64,000 nt of DNA from Glaciimonas sp. PAMC28666 (GCF_016917355.1 NZ_CP070304.1:1550001-1614000); one strand, 5' to 3'; shown: positions 40,139 through 49,348, numbered from the stretch's first letter. Numbers and translations: made by a program. The notes: generated from the sequence alone by a model not told the origin.

Positions 40139-40154
40139 TGCAAGCAACGTGCCA
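40139..40154 (-). promoter_or_regulatory. Sigma54 promoter of the nrt operon
   Basis: Minus strand TGGCAC-GTTGC-TTGCA: the -24 GG and -12 GC are ten bases apart, a full match to the RpoN consensus (TGGCAC-N5-TTGCA). Predicted start near 40128. Points to nitrogen-limitation control. Confidence 0.88.
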
Positions 40155-40193
40155 GCATTCCTTAGAGCAACTAGTAAATAGGCGCGGTCAAAT

Positions 40194-40242
40194 GCGCACT
40201 GCCTGTGTGCGCCGCACCAAAAATGTTAGCTTTTATTGGTGC
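40194..40242 (-). promoter_or_regulatory. Candidate NtrC-binding sites upstream of the sigma54 promoter
   Basis: GCGCAC-N7-GTGCGC (40194-40212) contains the NtrC core GCAC-N7-GTGC. Next to it GCACCAA (40214-40220) and TTGGTGC (40236-40242) form a second inverted repeat with a 15-bp spacer, wider than a single NtrC site but compatible with two half-sites two helical turns apart. Both are about 65-115 bp before the predicted start site. Confidence 0.6.
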
Positions 40243-40348
40243 AATATTTGAAAGAAATTGAGAGTATTGCCGCAGGGAACCAGATGGAATCAGACGGGAG
40301 AAAAACGTGGGAATGAAAGAAGGAATCGGAAAACCGTTCGCGTGAACG
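40243..40348. other. Spacer between nasT and the nrt control region
   Basis: About 105 bp without a gene; the last part of the 355-bp nasT-nrtA interval. A small hairpin CGTTC/GAACG (40335-40348) touches the nasT stop and may help terminate that transcript. Confidence 0.4.
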
Positions 40349-40969
40349 CTATCCCAGCAAATCGCTGGCGTCGATAATCCGTTGCGCTACTTCAGATAGC
40401 TTCAAATTTTTATCCATCGCCAGTCGACGTAATTTCTTATAAGCATCTTGCTCGCTCAGTTGCTGACGCTCCATCAACAATCCTTTAGCGCGATCAATGA
40501 TCTTGCGGTCGGCTAATTTGATTTTCGTATCCGACAGTTCAGTCAAGAGCTTCTGCTCCTGATTGAAGCGCAGCATCGCTACCTCCAATACCGGCTTGAT
40601 ACGCGCCGTTTGCAGACCAGCCACGATGTAAGCGGAAACTCCGGCTGCCATAGCGGCCTCCATGCTGGATTTTTTTTCGTCCTCCGTGAATAGCACAATC
40701 GCTCTGCGGGCGTCGCGGGTGGCGATGACGACGTGTTCGAGTACGTCTCGCGCATCGGACTCAGCGTCGATAATGATCATGTCCGGTTGCAACTGCGCGA
40801 TCCGTTCAGGCAAATAAAGATCCGCTGGTAATGACGCAATAATGTTATAGCCAGCCTCCAGCAATCCGATCCGTAGGGCGTGACTACGCGCGGCCTGCGC
40901 GATGAAGGCAGGATCAGTGTCGCCCTCTATGGCGACCGGGTTGACAACCACGATACGTAAGCTATGCAT
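40349..40969 (-). CDS. nasT: ANTAR-domain response regulator (NasT type)
   Basis: RNA-binding antiterminator for nitrate assimilation genes. The protein has about 206 residues from the ATG at 40969 (MHSLRIVVVN; an ATG seven codons upstream is also open). A pseudo-receiver domain (about 1-125) is followed by a helical linker and the ANTAR domain (about 150-200) with KIIDRAKGLLMERQQLSEQDAYKKLR, the classic signature. In NasS-NasT systems the nitrate sensor NasS holds NasT inactive until nitrate binds; no nasS is in the window. The dual-hexaloop leader of nrtA is the obvious target. Confidence 0.92.
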   Translation of the reverse strand: MHSLRIVVVNPVAIEGDTDPAFIAQAARSHALRIGLLEAGYNIIASLPADLYLPERIAQLQPDMIIIDAESDARDVLEHVVIATRDARRAIVLFTEDEKKSSMEAAMAAGVSAYIVAGLQTARIKPVLEVAMLRFNQEQKLLTELSDTKIKLADRKIIDRAKGLLMERQQLSEQDAYKKLRRLAMDKNLKLSEVAQRIIDASDLLG

Positions 40970-41157
40970 GCGACAAACCCGGTGAAACATCGTTTAGTCG
41001 GAACTGCATCTTAAAAGGCGTAAAGCAGGCAGTACTTAGCAACACAACAACCCATTGAGACGCCACTGCCTTTCTTTCGTATGCAAAAATCGCACCAGCC
41101 AGTGCGATTTGCCGCGGATGCCAGGGAAACGTTGCTTGCATGCAGGAGCGAAGGCGA

Positions 41158-42195
41158 TCAATCAACCTGTTGCCAGTTAATTAACTCACCGCCGTTCAAT
41201 GGCACGACCGTTGACCCTCCCATCGGCAGTTCGGCGGGAATGGTCCAGGCTTGACGCTTTAAGGTGACAAACCCTGCATTGCGCGGGAGGTTGTAGAACG
41301 CAGGGCCGTTGAAACTGGCGAATGCTTCTAATTGGTCAAGTGCGCCCACCTGGTCGAAAGCTTGCGCGTAAAGTTCCAGGGCGTGTAATGCAGTATAGCA
41401 ACCCGCACACCCGCATGCGTGCTCTTTAAGACCCTTAGGATGGGGCGCTGAATCGGTACCGAGGAAAAATCGGTCGCTGCCTGAGGTCACGGCTTGCACC
41501 AGCGCCAGACGGTGGATCTCGCGCTTCAAAATCGGTAAGCAATAATAATGCGGACGGATTCCGCCTTTAAAAATTTCATTGCGGTTGTACAGTAAATGAT
41601 GCGCAGTGACGGTCGCAGCAATCGGACCGTCGGCGCTCGCGACATATTCCGCCGCGTTTTTGGTAGTGATGTGCTCAAAAACTACTTTCAGCTCTGGCAT
41701 ATCCTGACGCAACGGCTGCATAACCCGTTCAATGAAAACAGCTTCACGGTCGAAAATATCGACGGTCGGATCGGTGACTTCGCCGTGCACTAAAAACGGC
41801 ATGCCAAGCTCCTGCATGACTTCCAGCGTCTTGTAGCATTTGGTCAGATCCGAAACACCGGCATCGGAGTTGGTAGTGGCGCCAGCCGGGTAAAGCTTTA
41901 CAGCATGCACAAAGCCGCTGTCCTTCGCGCGCCGAATTTCGTCCGGCGGCGTGTTGTTGGTCAGGTACAGCGTCATCAATGGCTCGAACGCTACACCTTC
42001 CGGCACCACCGCCAAAATGCGATCTCGATAGGCCGCGGCTTGCGCGACGGTCGTCACCGGCGGCTTCAAATTCGGCATGACAATTGCGCGTCCAAACTGG
42101 CGCGCGCTGTCCGGCAACACGCTTGCCAATACATCGCCATCGCGCAAGTGTAGATGCCAGTCGTCTGGTCGGGTGATGGTCAGGATATCAGTCAT
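41158..42195 (-). CDS. pyrC: Dihydroorotase
   Basis: Zinc metalloenzyme of de novo pyrimidine synthesis, converting carbamoyl-aspartate to dihydroorotate. The 345 residues are the Escherichia coli PyrC type: [10 protein letters not shown] with the metal histidines near residue 12-20, the carboxylated lysine in [15 protein letters not shown], further ligands in LVHGEV and FEHITT, and GTDSAPH. Its first eight bases overlap the end of the upstream AAA ATPase gene, so translation of the two is probably coupled. nasT follows after 188 bp. Confidence 0.97.
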   Translation of the reverse strand: MTDILTITRPDDWHLHLRDGDVLASVLPDSARQFGRAIVMPNLKPPVTTVAQAAAYRDRILAVVPEGVAFEPLMTLYLTNNTPPDEIRRAKDSGFVHAVKLYPAGATTNSDAGVSDLTKCYKTLEVMQELGMPFLVHGEVTDPTVDIFDREAVFIERVMQPLRQDMPELKVVFEHITTKNAAEYVASADGPIAATVTAHHLLYNRNEIFKGGIRPHYYCLPILKREIHRLALVQAVTSGSDRFFLGTDSAPHPKGLKEHACGCAGCYTALHALELYAQAFDQVGALDQLEAFASFNGPAFYNLPRNAGFVTLKRQAWTIPAELPMGGSTVVPLNGGELINWQQVD

Positions 42196-42949
42196 CGTCA
42201 GTCTCTTCTGCTAAAAGTTGGTCCAGCATGGCTGCCGGATTATTCAGGAAATGCCGGGTGATCGTATAGTGTTCGGTGTCTTCATAGCGCGTTTCTGTCA
42301 GGCCGCTTTGATCCAGCAAATAAATTTTAGCGTTTGGATACGCCAGCAAAATCGGGGAGTGTGTAGCGATAATGAACTGACAGTTTCGTTGCACCAGTTT
42401 ATGAATGATCGCCAGCGCTGCTAATTGCCGATTGGGCGAAAGCGCGGACTCCGGTTCGTCCAGTATATAAAATCCGTCTGGCCGAAATTTGTTTTGCAAT
42501 AACGCTAAAAAGGACTCCCCATGCGATTGTTGATGCAAGGGCTTGTCACCGTAAGATGCGCCAATCGCTCCATGTGAGCCGGGTTCCAATTCTGCGATAT
42601 AGGAGGCAACGTTAAAAAAGCTCTCTGCACGCAAAAAATAACCTGTCTTAGGGCGCTTGAAACTTTTAACCGTACGTAAATACGTGTACAAATCTGAATG
42701 CGCGGTCGCTGTTGAAAAAGCGGTATTTTGATTACCACCTTCGGCATTGAACCCCCACGCGACGGCCATTGCTTCCATTAGCGTCGATTTTCCCGCACCA
42801 TTTTCACCGACTAAAAACGTTACATCAGGATGAAAATCCAGCCGCTCTATCGCTCGGACTGCCGGAATGCAAAACGGATAGGCATCGAAATCAATTTCCC
42901 TGGAAGGAATGATTTTTAAGGCACGAAGATAGGGTTTAGCAGCAAGCAT
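42188..42949 (-). CDS. AAA family ATPase (ABC/SMC-like, COG3910 type)
   Basis: Soluble ATPase of 253 residues with ABC-type head architecture. Walker A is GENGAGKST (48-56), the signature-like motif is [10 protein letters not shown], Walker B is [13 protein letters not shown], and the H-loop is [11 protein letters not shown]. There is no membrane domain or zinc hook, so it is neither a transporter nor a full SMC. Such lone heads occur in uncharacterised families and in some defence or DNA-repair contexts. Here it is coupled to pyrC, with no nuclease or toxin gene nearby. Role unknown. Confidence 0.85.
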   Translation of the reverse strand: MLAAKPYLRALKIIPSREIDFDAYPFCIPAVRAIERLDFHPDVTFLVGENGAGKSTLMEAMAVAWGFNAEGGNQNTAFSTATAHSDLYTYLRTVKSFKRPKTGYFLRAESFFNVASYIAELEPGSHGAIGASYGDKPLHQQSHGESFLALLQNKFRPDGFYILDEPESALSPNRQLAALAIIHKLVQRNCQFIIATHSPILLAYPNAKIYLLDQSGLTETRYEDTEHYTITRHFLNNPAAMLDQLLAEETDDD

Positions 42950-43310
42950 GACATCGTCAATAGGCGTAAGTCGGCATTTTACCGCAGCCGCACCACCGAA
43001 CGTGTTATCACAACCATTTCACATGGATTTACGCGCAGCTGGATGTACATAATGGTTTTGCCAGCATCTAAGTTGAAAAAAAAAGTGCAGATACTCACCA
43101 TACACCGGACGCACCCTTACTCACTGTTGCGAGCTGGTGTAACACCTATGACGCGTTTAATTTTCACGTAAAAAAGCCGCTTCAGTTATTTCCTGAAGCG
43201 GCCGATACACATGTTTGCGTTGTCAAAAAATACATATTAGGCTTGTTTAGACTCCGATCGGAGCCTTTGCCCGGCAACAGAAATCGCCAGAGCTTTCTAC
43301 AAGTACCTTT
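42950..43310. other. Intergenic region between gltL and the AAA ATPase gene
   Basis: 361 bp without a gene. It contains the glt terminator (43170-43202) and, further left, the presumptive promoter for the AAA ATPase-pyrC unit, for which no clear hexamers were found. Confidence 0.5.
43170..43202 (-). terminator. Intrinsic terminator of the glt operon
   Basis: A perfect 10-bp stem GCCGCTTCAG (43176-43185) / CTGAAGCGGC (43193-43202) with a 7-base loop, followed on the minus strand by six T (43170-43175). It lies about 110 bp after gltL. Confidence 0.93.
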
Positions 43311-44036
43311 TTAATGAATAATTTTGGCCAGAAAGTCGCGCGCACGATCAGAACGCGGTGCGCCAAAAAATTCATCTTTTTTGCAGTCTTCAACAATCAA
43401 ACCCTGATCCATAAAGATCACGCGGTTGGCTACTTTCTTGGCGAAACCCATTTCATGGGTCACCACCATCATCGTCATGCCTTCTTGCGCCAGACCGACC
43501 ATCACGTCCAGTACTTCGTTGATCATTTCAGGATCGAGTGCTGACGTCGGTTCGTCGAACAACATCGCAATCGGGTCCATCGCCAACGCACGGGCGATCG
43601 CGACGCGCTGTTGCTGCCCACCCGACAATTGGCCGGGAAATTTGTCTTTTTGCGCACTCAGACCCACCCGATCCAGGTATTTTAAACCCTTCTCGGTGGC
43701 TTCGCTGACGCTGCGGCCCAAAACCTTGATTTGACCGATTGTCAGATTCTCGCGAATCGACAGATGCGGAAAAAGTTCGAAATTCTGAAACACCATACCA
43801 ATGCGCGCGCGCAGTTTCGACAAGTTAGTTTTTGGATTTCCAACAGAAATACCATCAACGGTGATGTCGCCCTTTTGAAATGGCTCAAGACCATTAACAG
43901 TTTTAATGAGGGTCGACTTCCCGGAACCGGAAGGACCGCATACGACCACCACATCGCCCTTGGCAACGCTTGTGGTGCAATCGGTCAACACCTGAAACTG
44001 ACCGTACCATTTACTGACGTTATTAAGTTTAATCAT
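43311..44036 (-). CDS. gltL: Glutamate/aspartate ABC transporter ATP-binding protein
   Basis: ATPase of a polar amino acid uptake system, 241 residues. Walker A GPSGSGKST (about 34-42), Q-loop VFQNFELFPH, signature LSGGQQQRVAIARAL, Walker B IAMLFDEPTSALDPE, H-loop MVVTHEMGFA. The VFQNFELFPHLS motif and the overall match place it with GltL/GlnQ proteins. It is the last gene of gltI-gltJ-gltK-gltL. Confidence 0.95.
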   Translation of the reverse strand: MIKLNNVSKWYGQFQVLTDCTTSVAKGDVVVVCGPSGSGKSTLIKTVNGLEPFQKGDITVDGISVGNPKTNLSKLRARIGMVFQNFELFPHLSIRENLTIGQIKVLGRSVSEATEKGLKYLDRVGLSAQKDKFPGQLSGGQQQRVAIARALAMDPIAMLFDEPTSALDPEMINEVLDVMVGLAQEGMTMMVVTHEMGFAKKVANRVIFMDQGLIVEDCKKDEFFGAPRSDRARDFLAKIIH

Positions 44037-44117
44037 GAAGTTTTCTCCAAATTACTGAATACAGTTTTGCAAGTGCTCTCTATTGCCGGGCGCAGGAGCC
44101 ACGGCAAGAGGTGCACG

Positions 44118-44813
44118 TTATCGAATGATCGCAACCTTTTCCTGCAGTTTCTTTACCAGCGTGGACAAGCCGAAACTCATCACGAAATAAACCACTGCGA
44201 CGAATAGATACATTTCCACCAGACGGCCGTCACGTTGCGCGATCTTTGATGCTACGGTGACAAACTCCGGCACAGATCCCAGCACATACACCAGCGAGAC
44301 GTCCTGGAACAATACGATGGTTTGTGTAAACAGGATTGGAATCATATTCCGGAATGCCTGTGGCAACACGACATTACCCATCATCTGCCAATAGTTCATA
44401 CCCAGTGCATAACCGGCGGACACCTGTCCGCGTGGAATCGACTGTATGCCGGATCGCATGATTTCGCAATAATACGCGGCTTCGAACAAGATGAAAGTCA
44501 CGAGTGCGGAGGAAAATGCATCGACCTGAATCGGTTGGGAAGCGCCGGTAATCCAGGCGCCGATAAATGGCATCAGGAAATAGAACCAGAAAATCACCAA
44601 CACCAAAGGTACCGAGCGGATCAGGTTAACGTAGCTGGTGGCTATGAACGAGATCGTTTTGCTGTGCGACAATCGCATCATCGCGAGGATGGTGCCGAAG
44701 AAAATACCGCCAATCATCGCCGAGATTGTCAGCATCAGCGTGAACTTCATACCGGTCGTAAAGAGATATACCCATGATCGCTGGATTACATCAAAGTCAA
44801 AATTCGCAAACAT
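44118..44813 (-). CDS. gltK: Glutamate/aspartate ABC transporter permease GltK
   Basis: Inner-membrane permease, 231 residues, with about five membrane segments and the HisM/GlnP-type cytoplasmic loop (GYALGMNYWQMMGNVVLPQA) that contacts the ATPase. N-terminal FDFDVIQRSWVYLFTTGMKFT is typical of GltK. It starts two bp after gltJ ends, so the two permeases are translated together. Confidence 0.95.
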   Translation of the reverse strand: MFANFDFDVIQRSWVYLFTTGMKFTLMLTISAMIGGIFFGTILAMMRLSHSKTISFIATSYVNLIRSVPLVLVIFWFYFLMPFIGAWITGASQPIQVDAFSSALVTFILFEAAYYCEIMRSGIQSIPRGQVSAGYALGMNYWQMMGNVVLPQAFRNMIPILFTQTIVLFQDVSLVYVLGSVPEFVTVASKIAQRDGRLVEMYLFVAVVYFVMSFGLSTLVKKLQEKVAIIR

Positions 44814-44815
44814 GA

Positions 44816-45568
44816 TTAATGACCTCCCGTGCTGGCGCTACCGGAGGTAATGAAACCCGGGACCGCTGTTTTCTTCTCTAAAAACCGCGCCAATAACAAC
44901 GCCAGGCTAGAGATAATGATGTAAATGACCGTGGCGCCGGTGAGGGACTCGAAAGTTTGGAAAGTGAATTCACGCATCGAATAAGTGGCGGCGGTCAGTT
45001 CAACCAGGCCGATAGTCAATGCTACCGAACTATTTTTGATGATGGCTGCAAACTCGTTAGTGAGCGCCGGTACGATGATGCGGAAAGCCATTGGTAACAA
45101 CACAAACCGATAAGTTTGTGGGAGTGTCAACCCGAGTGCTGTGCCAGCGAGCTTTTGGCCGCGTGGCAATGCATGGATTCCTGCAGAAACCTGGACAGCA
45201 ACGCGAGACGACGTAAAAAATCCCAGCGCGAGAAATGCGGTGATAAAAGACGCATTCGGTAAACTTTTAAGCCAATCACCTAATCCGGTCGGCACCAGCT
45301 CTGGCATCACGTAATACCATAAGAACATCTGTACCAATAGAGGAATATTACGGAATAGTTCTACATAGCCATTGGCGATACGCACTGCCCATTTATTCGG
45401 CATCGTGCGGATCGTACCGACTACGGTACCAATCACAAGCGCCATAATCCACGCCAAAGCAGATAGTGCGAGCGTCCACTTCAACCCGACCAGCAGGGTT
45501 TGCATGTAGGTGCTGACACCATCGGGAGACATTTGCCAGAAAATGTTCCAGTTCCAGTTGTAATGCAT
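44816..45568 (-). CDS. gltJ: Glutamate/aspartate ABC transporter permease GltJ
   Basis: Second permease of the heterodimer, 250 residues. The N-terminus MHYNWNWNIFWQMSPDG is the hallmark of GltJ, which contacts the binding protein in the periplasm. The coupling loop reads LAGTALGLTLPQTYRFVLLP. About five membrane segments. It follows gltI after 137 bp containing a strong hairpin (45659-45688). Confidence 0.95.
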   Translation of the reverse strand: MHYNWNWNIFWQMSPDGVSTYMQTLLVGLKWTLALSALAWIMALVIGTVVGTIRTMPNKWAVRIANGYVELFRNIPLLVQMFLWYYVMPELVPTGLGDWLKSLPNASFITAFLALGFFTSSRVAVQVSAGIHALPRGQKLAGTALGLTLPQTYRFVLLPMAFRIIVPALTNEFAAIIKNSSVALTIGLVELTAATYSMREFTFQTFESLTGATVIYIIISSLALLLARFLEKKTAVPGFITSGSASTGGH

Positions 45569-45658
45569 ATTGAGTCCCTCTATTACAAGCCATTAATACC
45601 AATAGCAATGCCGGCATTAAAAATTATTTGTGCACTACAGCAACTTCGTTTTCGAAAA

Positions 45659-45688
45659 CAAAACGGGAGGCTTTCGCCCCCCATTTTG
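45659..45688 (-). terminator. Hairpin between gltI and gltJ (attenuator or mRNA stabiliser)
   Basis: On the minus strand CAAAATGGGGGGC-GAAA-GCCTCCCGTTTTG: 13 pairs, two of them G-U, capped by a GNRA tetraloop and followed by TTTTCG. A second perfect 7-bp hairpin TAAGATG-N4-CATCTTA overlaps the gltI stop (45691-45708). Partial termination or 3'-end protection here would raise binding-protein mRNA over permease mRNA. Confidence 0.7.
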
Positions 45689-45705
45689 CTTAAGATGTGC
45701 GCATC

Positions 45706-46653
45706 TTATTTTTTCTTGGAAGATTCTTTTTGGGCTTCCGGCACTACTGCATAAACTGATGGATCGCCCGAATCTGTTGGCTTGGCAAATGCTGCTTTCA
45801 GTTCTGGACTCATCGGAATGTTTAGCGTGATTCCCTTAGGTGGAATCGGTGACAAGAACCATTTAGCGTAGATTTTATTGATTTCGCCTGATTTATAGAC
45901 ATTGGTCAACGCGGTATCGACTGCCTTTTTGAAGGGCAAATCACCAGAGCGCTCAATGATGCCGTATGGCTCAACTGACAGTGCTTCAGCAGTAATCGAA
46001 TAGTCAGTTGGCTTCTTCGAGCTGGCAGCCAGTGATGACAGCAAAATATCATCCATCGCAAAGGCAACCGCACGGCCAGTCTCAACCATCAGAAACGCTT
46101 CGGCATGATCTTTAGCCGCCAAAATGTTCATACCCAGTTTGCGCTCGGCGTTTAGTTCGGTGATTTGTTTCAGGTTCGAGGTACCGGAAGTCGATACAAT
46201 CGTCTTGCCCTTCAAATCATCAAGCTTGGTGATGTTGGACGTTTTTTTGGCCAACAAACGATTTGCGGTAACGAACATTGTTGGGGCGAACGATACAACT
46301 TTCTGACGTTCCAGATTATTGGTGGCAGAGTCGCAAGACAAGTCGATCGCGCCGTTTGAAATCAGCGGGATACGAGTGGCGGAGGTGACCGGCACCATTT
46401 TGACATTTAAGGCAATCATGCCGAGTTGTTTCTGAATAGCGGTTGCTGCCTTCATACACAAATCGATCGAGTAACCCTGGTACGACTGTTTGTCATCCAG
46501 GTATGAAAATGGAATTGAGGAATCGCGGACACCTAATGTGATAGTCCCGGTATCCTTGATCTTTTTAAGTGTACCGGTCAGTTCTTGCGCCTGAGCCGCA
46601 CCAGCAATCACACCAACACTGATTAACGCAACGATTAACTTTGATACCTTCAT
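45706..46653 (-). CDS. gltI: Glutamate/aspartate-binding periplasmic protein GltI
   Basis: Solute-binding protein, 315 residues, with a cleavable signal peptide (MKVSKLIVALISVGVIAGAAQA) and a type II binding fold. Family motifs are GTITLGVRDSSIPFSYLDD, YSIDLCMKA, VPVTSATRIPLI, CDSATNNLERQK and the hinge region SGTSNLKQI. The arginine in TSATRIP contacts the ligand carboxylate. A lysine-rich tail ends the protein. A GGGGAG ribosome site precedes the ATG, and a perfect inverted repeat lies 80-121 bp upstream. Confidence 0.95.
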   Translation of the reverse strand: MKVSKLIVALISVGVIAGAAQAQELTGTLKKIKDTGTITLGVRDSSIPFSYLDDKQSYQGYSIDLCMKAATAIQKQLGMIALNVKMVPVTSATRIPLISNGAIDLSCDSATNNLERQKVVSFAPTMFVTANRLLAKKTSNITKLDDLKGKTIVSTSGTSNLKQITELNAERKLGMNILAAKDHAEAFLMVETGRAVAFAMDDILLSSLAASSKKPTDYSITAEALSVEPYGIIERSGDLPFKKAVDTALTNVYKSGEINKIYAKWFLSPIPPKGITLNIPMSPELKAAFAKPTDSGDPSVYAVVPEAQKESSKKK

Positions 46654-46732
46654 AACGACTCCCCGGAAAATAATTGTTTAGTTTAACAAAATCAACACCG
46701 CAAAAGAAAAACTTTATCCATCCTTCTACCAA

Positions 46733-46774
46733 CGCAATACGTAATTGAGTCTTTTACTTAGATAACGTATTGCG
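46733..46774. repeat. 10-bp perfect inverted repeat upstream of gltI
   Basis: CGCAATACGT (46733-46742) and ACGTATTGCG (46765-46774), a perfect inverted pair whose arms are 32 bp apart start to start (about three helical turns). There is no T-run beside it. Position 80-121 bp upstream of the gltI start favours an operator for a dimeric activator or repressor, although an RNA hairpin ending the preceding gene is possible. Confidence 0.6.
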
Positions 46775-46843
46775 CCTCACCACTTTGCCCCCTCAACAAC
46801 GCCGCCAATCTGGCGATTGACGGGAAAAATTCCATCCGGTGCC

Positions 46844-47794
46844 TCAATCCCCTACCTTATCCGATGGAAACCGCAATGATTCCCTCAACAAATAGCCCAT
46901 TGGCATATTCAGGTTTATATTATTTTTTGCGGCTATCGGACTTAAAAACCACTTTTGATACAGCTTCTTGAACTCCCCATCCTGAATCATTCTGGCCACC
47001 GCATGATCCACTACTGATTTAAAAGCAGGATCATCCTTCGGCAACATGATTGCGTAAGCCTCTGTACTCAACGGATCACCGACCACTTTATAGGCAATCG
47101 GATTCTTGGATTCCGCACGCAGGCCATACAGCAACACATCGTCCATTACAAATGCATCGACCGACTTGTTTTCCACCATACCGAAGGAGTCCTCATGCCC
47201 GTTACCTTCTTTTAAAACGATATTGAGTGACCTGACCTGACCACGGTCCGTCAACGTTTTTATACTTGTCGTCCCCTTGGTGGTCGCAACGGTCTTATTG
47301 CGCAGGTCCGGCCAATTGGTGATCCCCGAGTCAGTATTCACGATCATACGTATTCCAGCAATAAAATGCGCAATCGTAAACGCTACATGCTTGCGTCTTT
47401 CTGGCGTGTTCGTGGTTGAACCGCATTCAAGATCTGCTTTGCCGCTCTCGACGACCTGAATTCGCGTAGAGGAGGTGACGGGGACATACGCGATTGCTAG
47501 CTGCGACAACTTCAATTGCTGCTTTACCGCTTCCGCGATTTTCAAACATAAATCAATGGAATATCCAACCGGCTGCTTATTCTGGTCCAGAAACGAAAAT
47601 GGCAATAAGGCATCACGATAAGCGATCGTGATCGTTTTTGTGTCACGAATCTTGTCTAAAGCTTCTGAGCGCGCATTAATGGATGCCGTACTAACGAGCA
47701 ACCCGGTTAGTAACAACGCCACACTCTTGAAATGACCCGACCCGTTAAGGCAATTCGTCCGTATAACGCCAGCGTTAGCCTTACTTTCCATCAT
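46844..47794 (-). CDS. Second GltI-like amino acid-binding protein
   Basis: Paralogue of GltI, 316 residues from the ATG at 47794 (AGGGAGAG eight bases upstream; a longer frame starts at 47836). A hydrophobic export segment (SVALLLTGLLVSTASINA) follows about 20 polar residues. The fold motifs repeat those of GltI with changes: TITIAYRDALLPFSFLDQN, YSIDLCLKIAEAV, VPVTSSTRIQVV, ECGSTTNTPERRKH. No permease or ATPase genes of its own are adjacent, so it probably delivers a related substrate to GltJKL. Confidence 0.88.
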   Translation of the reverse strand: MMESKANAGVIRTNCLNGSGHFKSVALLLTGLLVSTASINARSEALDKIRDTKTITIAYRDALLPFSFLDQNKQPVGYSIDLCLKIAEAVKQQLKLSQLAIAYVPVTSSTRIQVVESGKADLECGSTTNTPERRKHVAFTIAHFIAGIRMIVNTDSGITNWPDLRNKTVATTKGTTSIKTLTDRGQVRSLNIVLKEGNGHEDSFGMVENKSVDAFVMDDVLLYGLRAESKNPIAYKVVGDPLSTEAYAIMLPKDDPAFKSVVDHAVARMIQDGEFKKLYQKWFLSPIAAKNNINLNMPMGYLLRESLRFPSDKVGD

Positions 47795-48061
47795 AACTGC
47801 ACTCTCCCTTAAATGACGCGCTAATACCGGAGCCACGATTGTTACGCAAGATTTAAGCCAGGCATAACCTCCGTGTACAACGATGTCGAATTGATTTCCT
47901 GCGCTCGCTCACCAACGGTTGCTAGCAGCGCCACGGTGTCATAAATACTGCCAGACATCGGCGGTATCGAAACACTCTCCATCCTCCTGGTAGCGATTAT
48001 CGATCTGATAACGCCCCAAAAAGATGCGCGCAAGAAATAGACGACTATAGCGCATCCTCAA

Positions 48062-49348
48062 TCAAGGATACAAGCCACGCATTTCACGCGCTTGCAAAAC
48101 GCGCGTACACGCCATAATAAATGCCGCTGTCCTCAGTGATACTTTTTTCTCCTCTGCCAGTTGCCACACCGAAGTGAAGGCTTCTCGCATGATGCGGGTA
48201 AGGCGTAAGTTGATTTCATCTTCGGTCCAGAAGAAACTGGAAAAATCCTGCACCCATTCAAAATAACTCACAGTGACACCACCCGCATTGGCGATAACAT
48301 CCGGCACGATTAAAACGCCCTTGTCGTGCAAAATATCATCAGCAGCCGGGGTGGTTGGTCCATTCGCGCCTTCTAAAATAATCTTGGCACGAATAGTATG
48401 CGCTGTATCGACGTTGATTTGCTGCTCTAACGCTGCGGGAATCAAAATGTCACAATCGGTCGCCCAAAAGAGCGCCCGATCAGAAATTTCTTCGCCACCT
48501 GAAAATCCAGCGACGCTACCAGTCTTCAGTACGTAATCTTGCAATGCAACGACATCCAGACCGTTTTCACGCACGACGGTGCTCATGTGATCCTGTACCG
48601 CAACGACTTTCGCGCCAGCCTCTGAAAACAGTCGGGCAGCGATCCCGCCGACGTTACCGAAACCCTGCACAGCAACGCGCGCGCCCTTGATATCCAGACC
48701 GCGCTTGGCGGCAGCTTCGCAACCGACCACAAAAACCCCGCGACCGGTGGCTTCACGCCGCCCCAGGCTGCCCCCTAAAGAGATTGGTTTGCCTGTGACG
48801 ACGCCGGAAGCAGTGCTTCCCTGGTTCATGGAGTATGTGTCCATCATCCATGCCATGATCTGTTCGTTGGTGTTAACGTCTGGCGCGGGAATATCTTTAT
48901 TTGGGCCAATAATGATGTTGATTTCGCTGGTATAACGACGCGTCATTCGCTGTAACTCTCCGGGCGAAAGCGTCTTCGGATCAACGCGAATGCCGCCTTT
49001 GGCACCGCCGTAAGGCACGTTGACCGCAGCATTTTTAACCGTCATCCATGCGGATAATGCCATCACTTCAGACAATGTTACGTCCTGATGGAAACGCACT
49101 CCGCCTTTTCCTGGACCACGCGAAGTATTGTGCTGCACCCGATAACCTTCAAAATGGGCGATGGTGCCGTTGTCGCGTTCGATCGGTACGTCGACGATCA
49201 AGATACGCTTGGGGCGTTTCATGGTTTCGACCCAACGCGCCAGGGAACCTAAGTAAGGTGTGACACGATCGATTTGTTCAAGATAATCTCCCCATGGGCC
49301 AATGCCATGAGTGGATAAATAAGAAGGAACTTCATGTTGGATAGACAT
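48062..49348 (-). CDS. gdhA: Glutamate dehydrogenase
   Basis: Glu/Leu/Phe/Val dehydrogenase family enzyme interconverting glutamate and 2-oxoglutarate plus ammonium. The ATG at 49348 gives 428 residues, standard for the hexameric form; the frame continues 38 codons upstream with no homology. [10 protein letters not shown] and the catalytic-lysine motif [13 protein letters not shown] are clear, as is the nucleotide-binding [12 protein letters not shown], and SYFEWVQD near the C-terminus. The acidic/basic coenzyme preference cannot be told reliably. With the glt genes it forms a glutamate utilisation locus. Confidence 0.95.
   Translation of the reverse strand: MSIQHEVPSYLSTHGIGPWGDYLEQIDRVTPYLGSLARWVETMKRPKRILIVDVPIERDNGTIAHFEGYRVQHNTSRGPGKGGVRFHQDVTLSEVMALSAWMTVKNAAVNVPYGGAKGGIRVDPKTLSPGELQRMTRRYTSEINIIIGPNKDIPAPDVNTNEQIMAWMMDTYSMNQGSTASGVVTGKPISLGGSLGRREATGRGVFVVGCEAAAKRGLDIKGARVAVQGFGNVGGIAARLFSEAGAKVVAVQDHMSTVVRENGLDVVALQDYVLKTGSVAGFSGGEEISDRALFWATDCDILIPAALEQQINVDTAHTIRAKIILEGANGPTTPAADDILHDKGVLIVPDVIANAGGVTVSYFEWVQDFSSFFWTEDEINLRLTRIMREAFTSVWQLAEEKKVSLRTAAFIMACTRVLQAREMRGLYP

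Noticed and set aside
42188-42949. AAA ATPase as part of an anti-phage defence system
   Set aside because: No nuclease, reverse transcriptase, toxin or other effector gene is adjacent and the overlap with pyrC indicates a housekeeping context.
47842-48033. 63-codon frame between gdhA and the second binding protein gene
   Set aside because: No ribosome site, composition not protein-like, no family.
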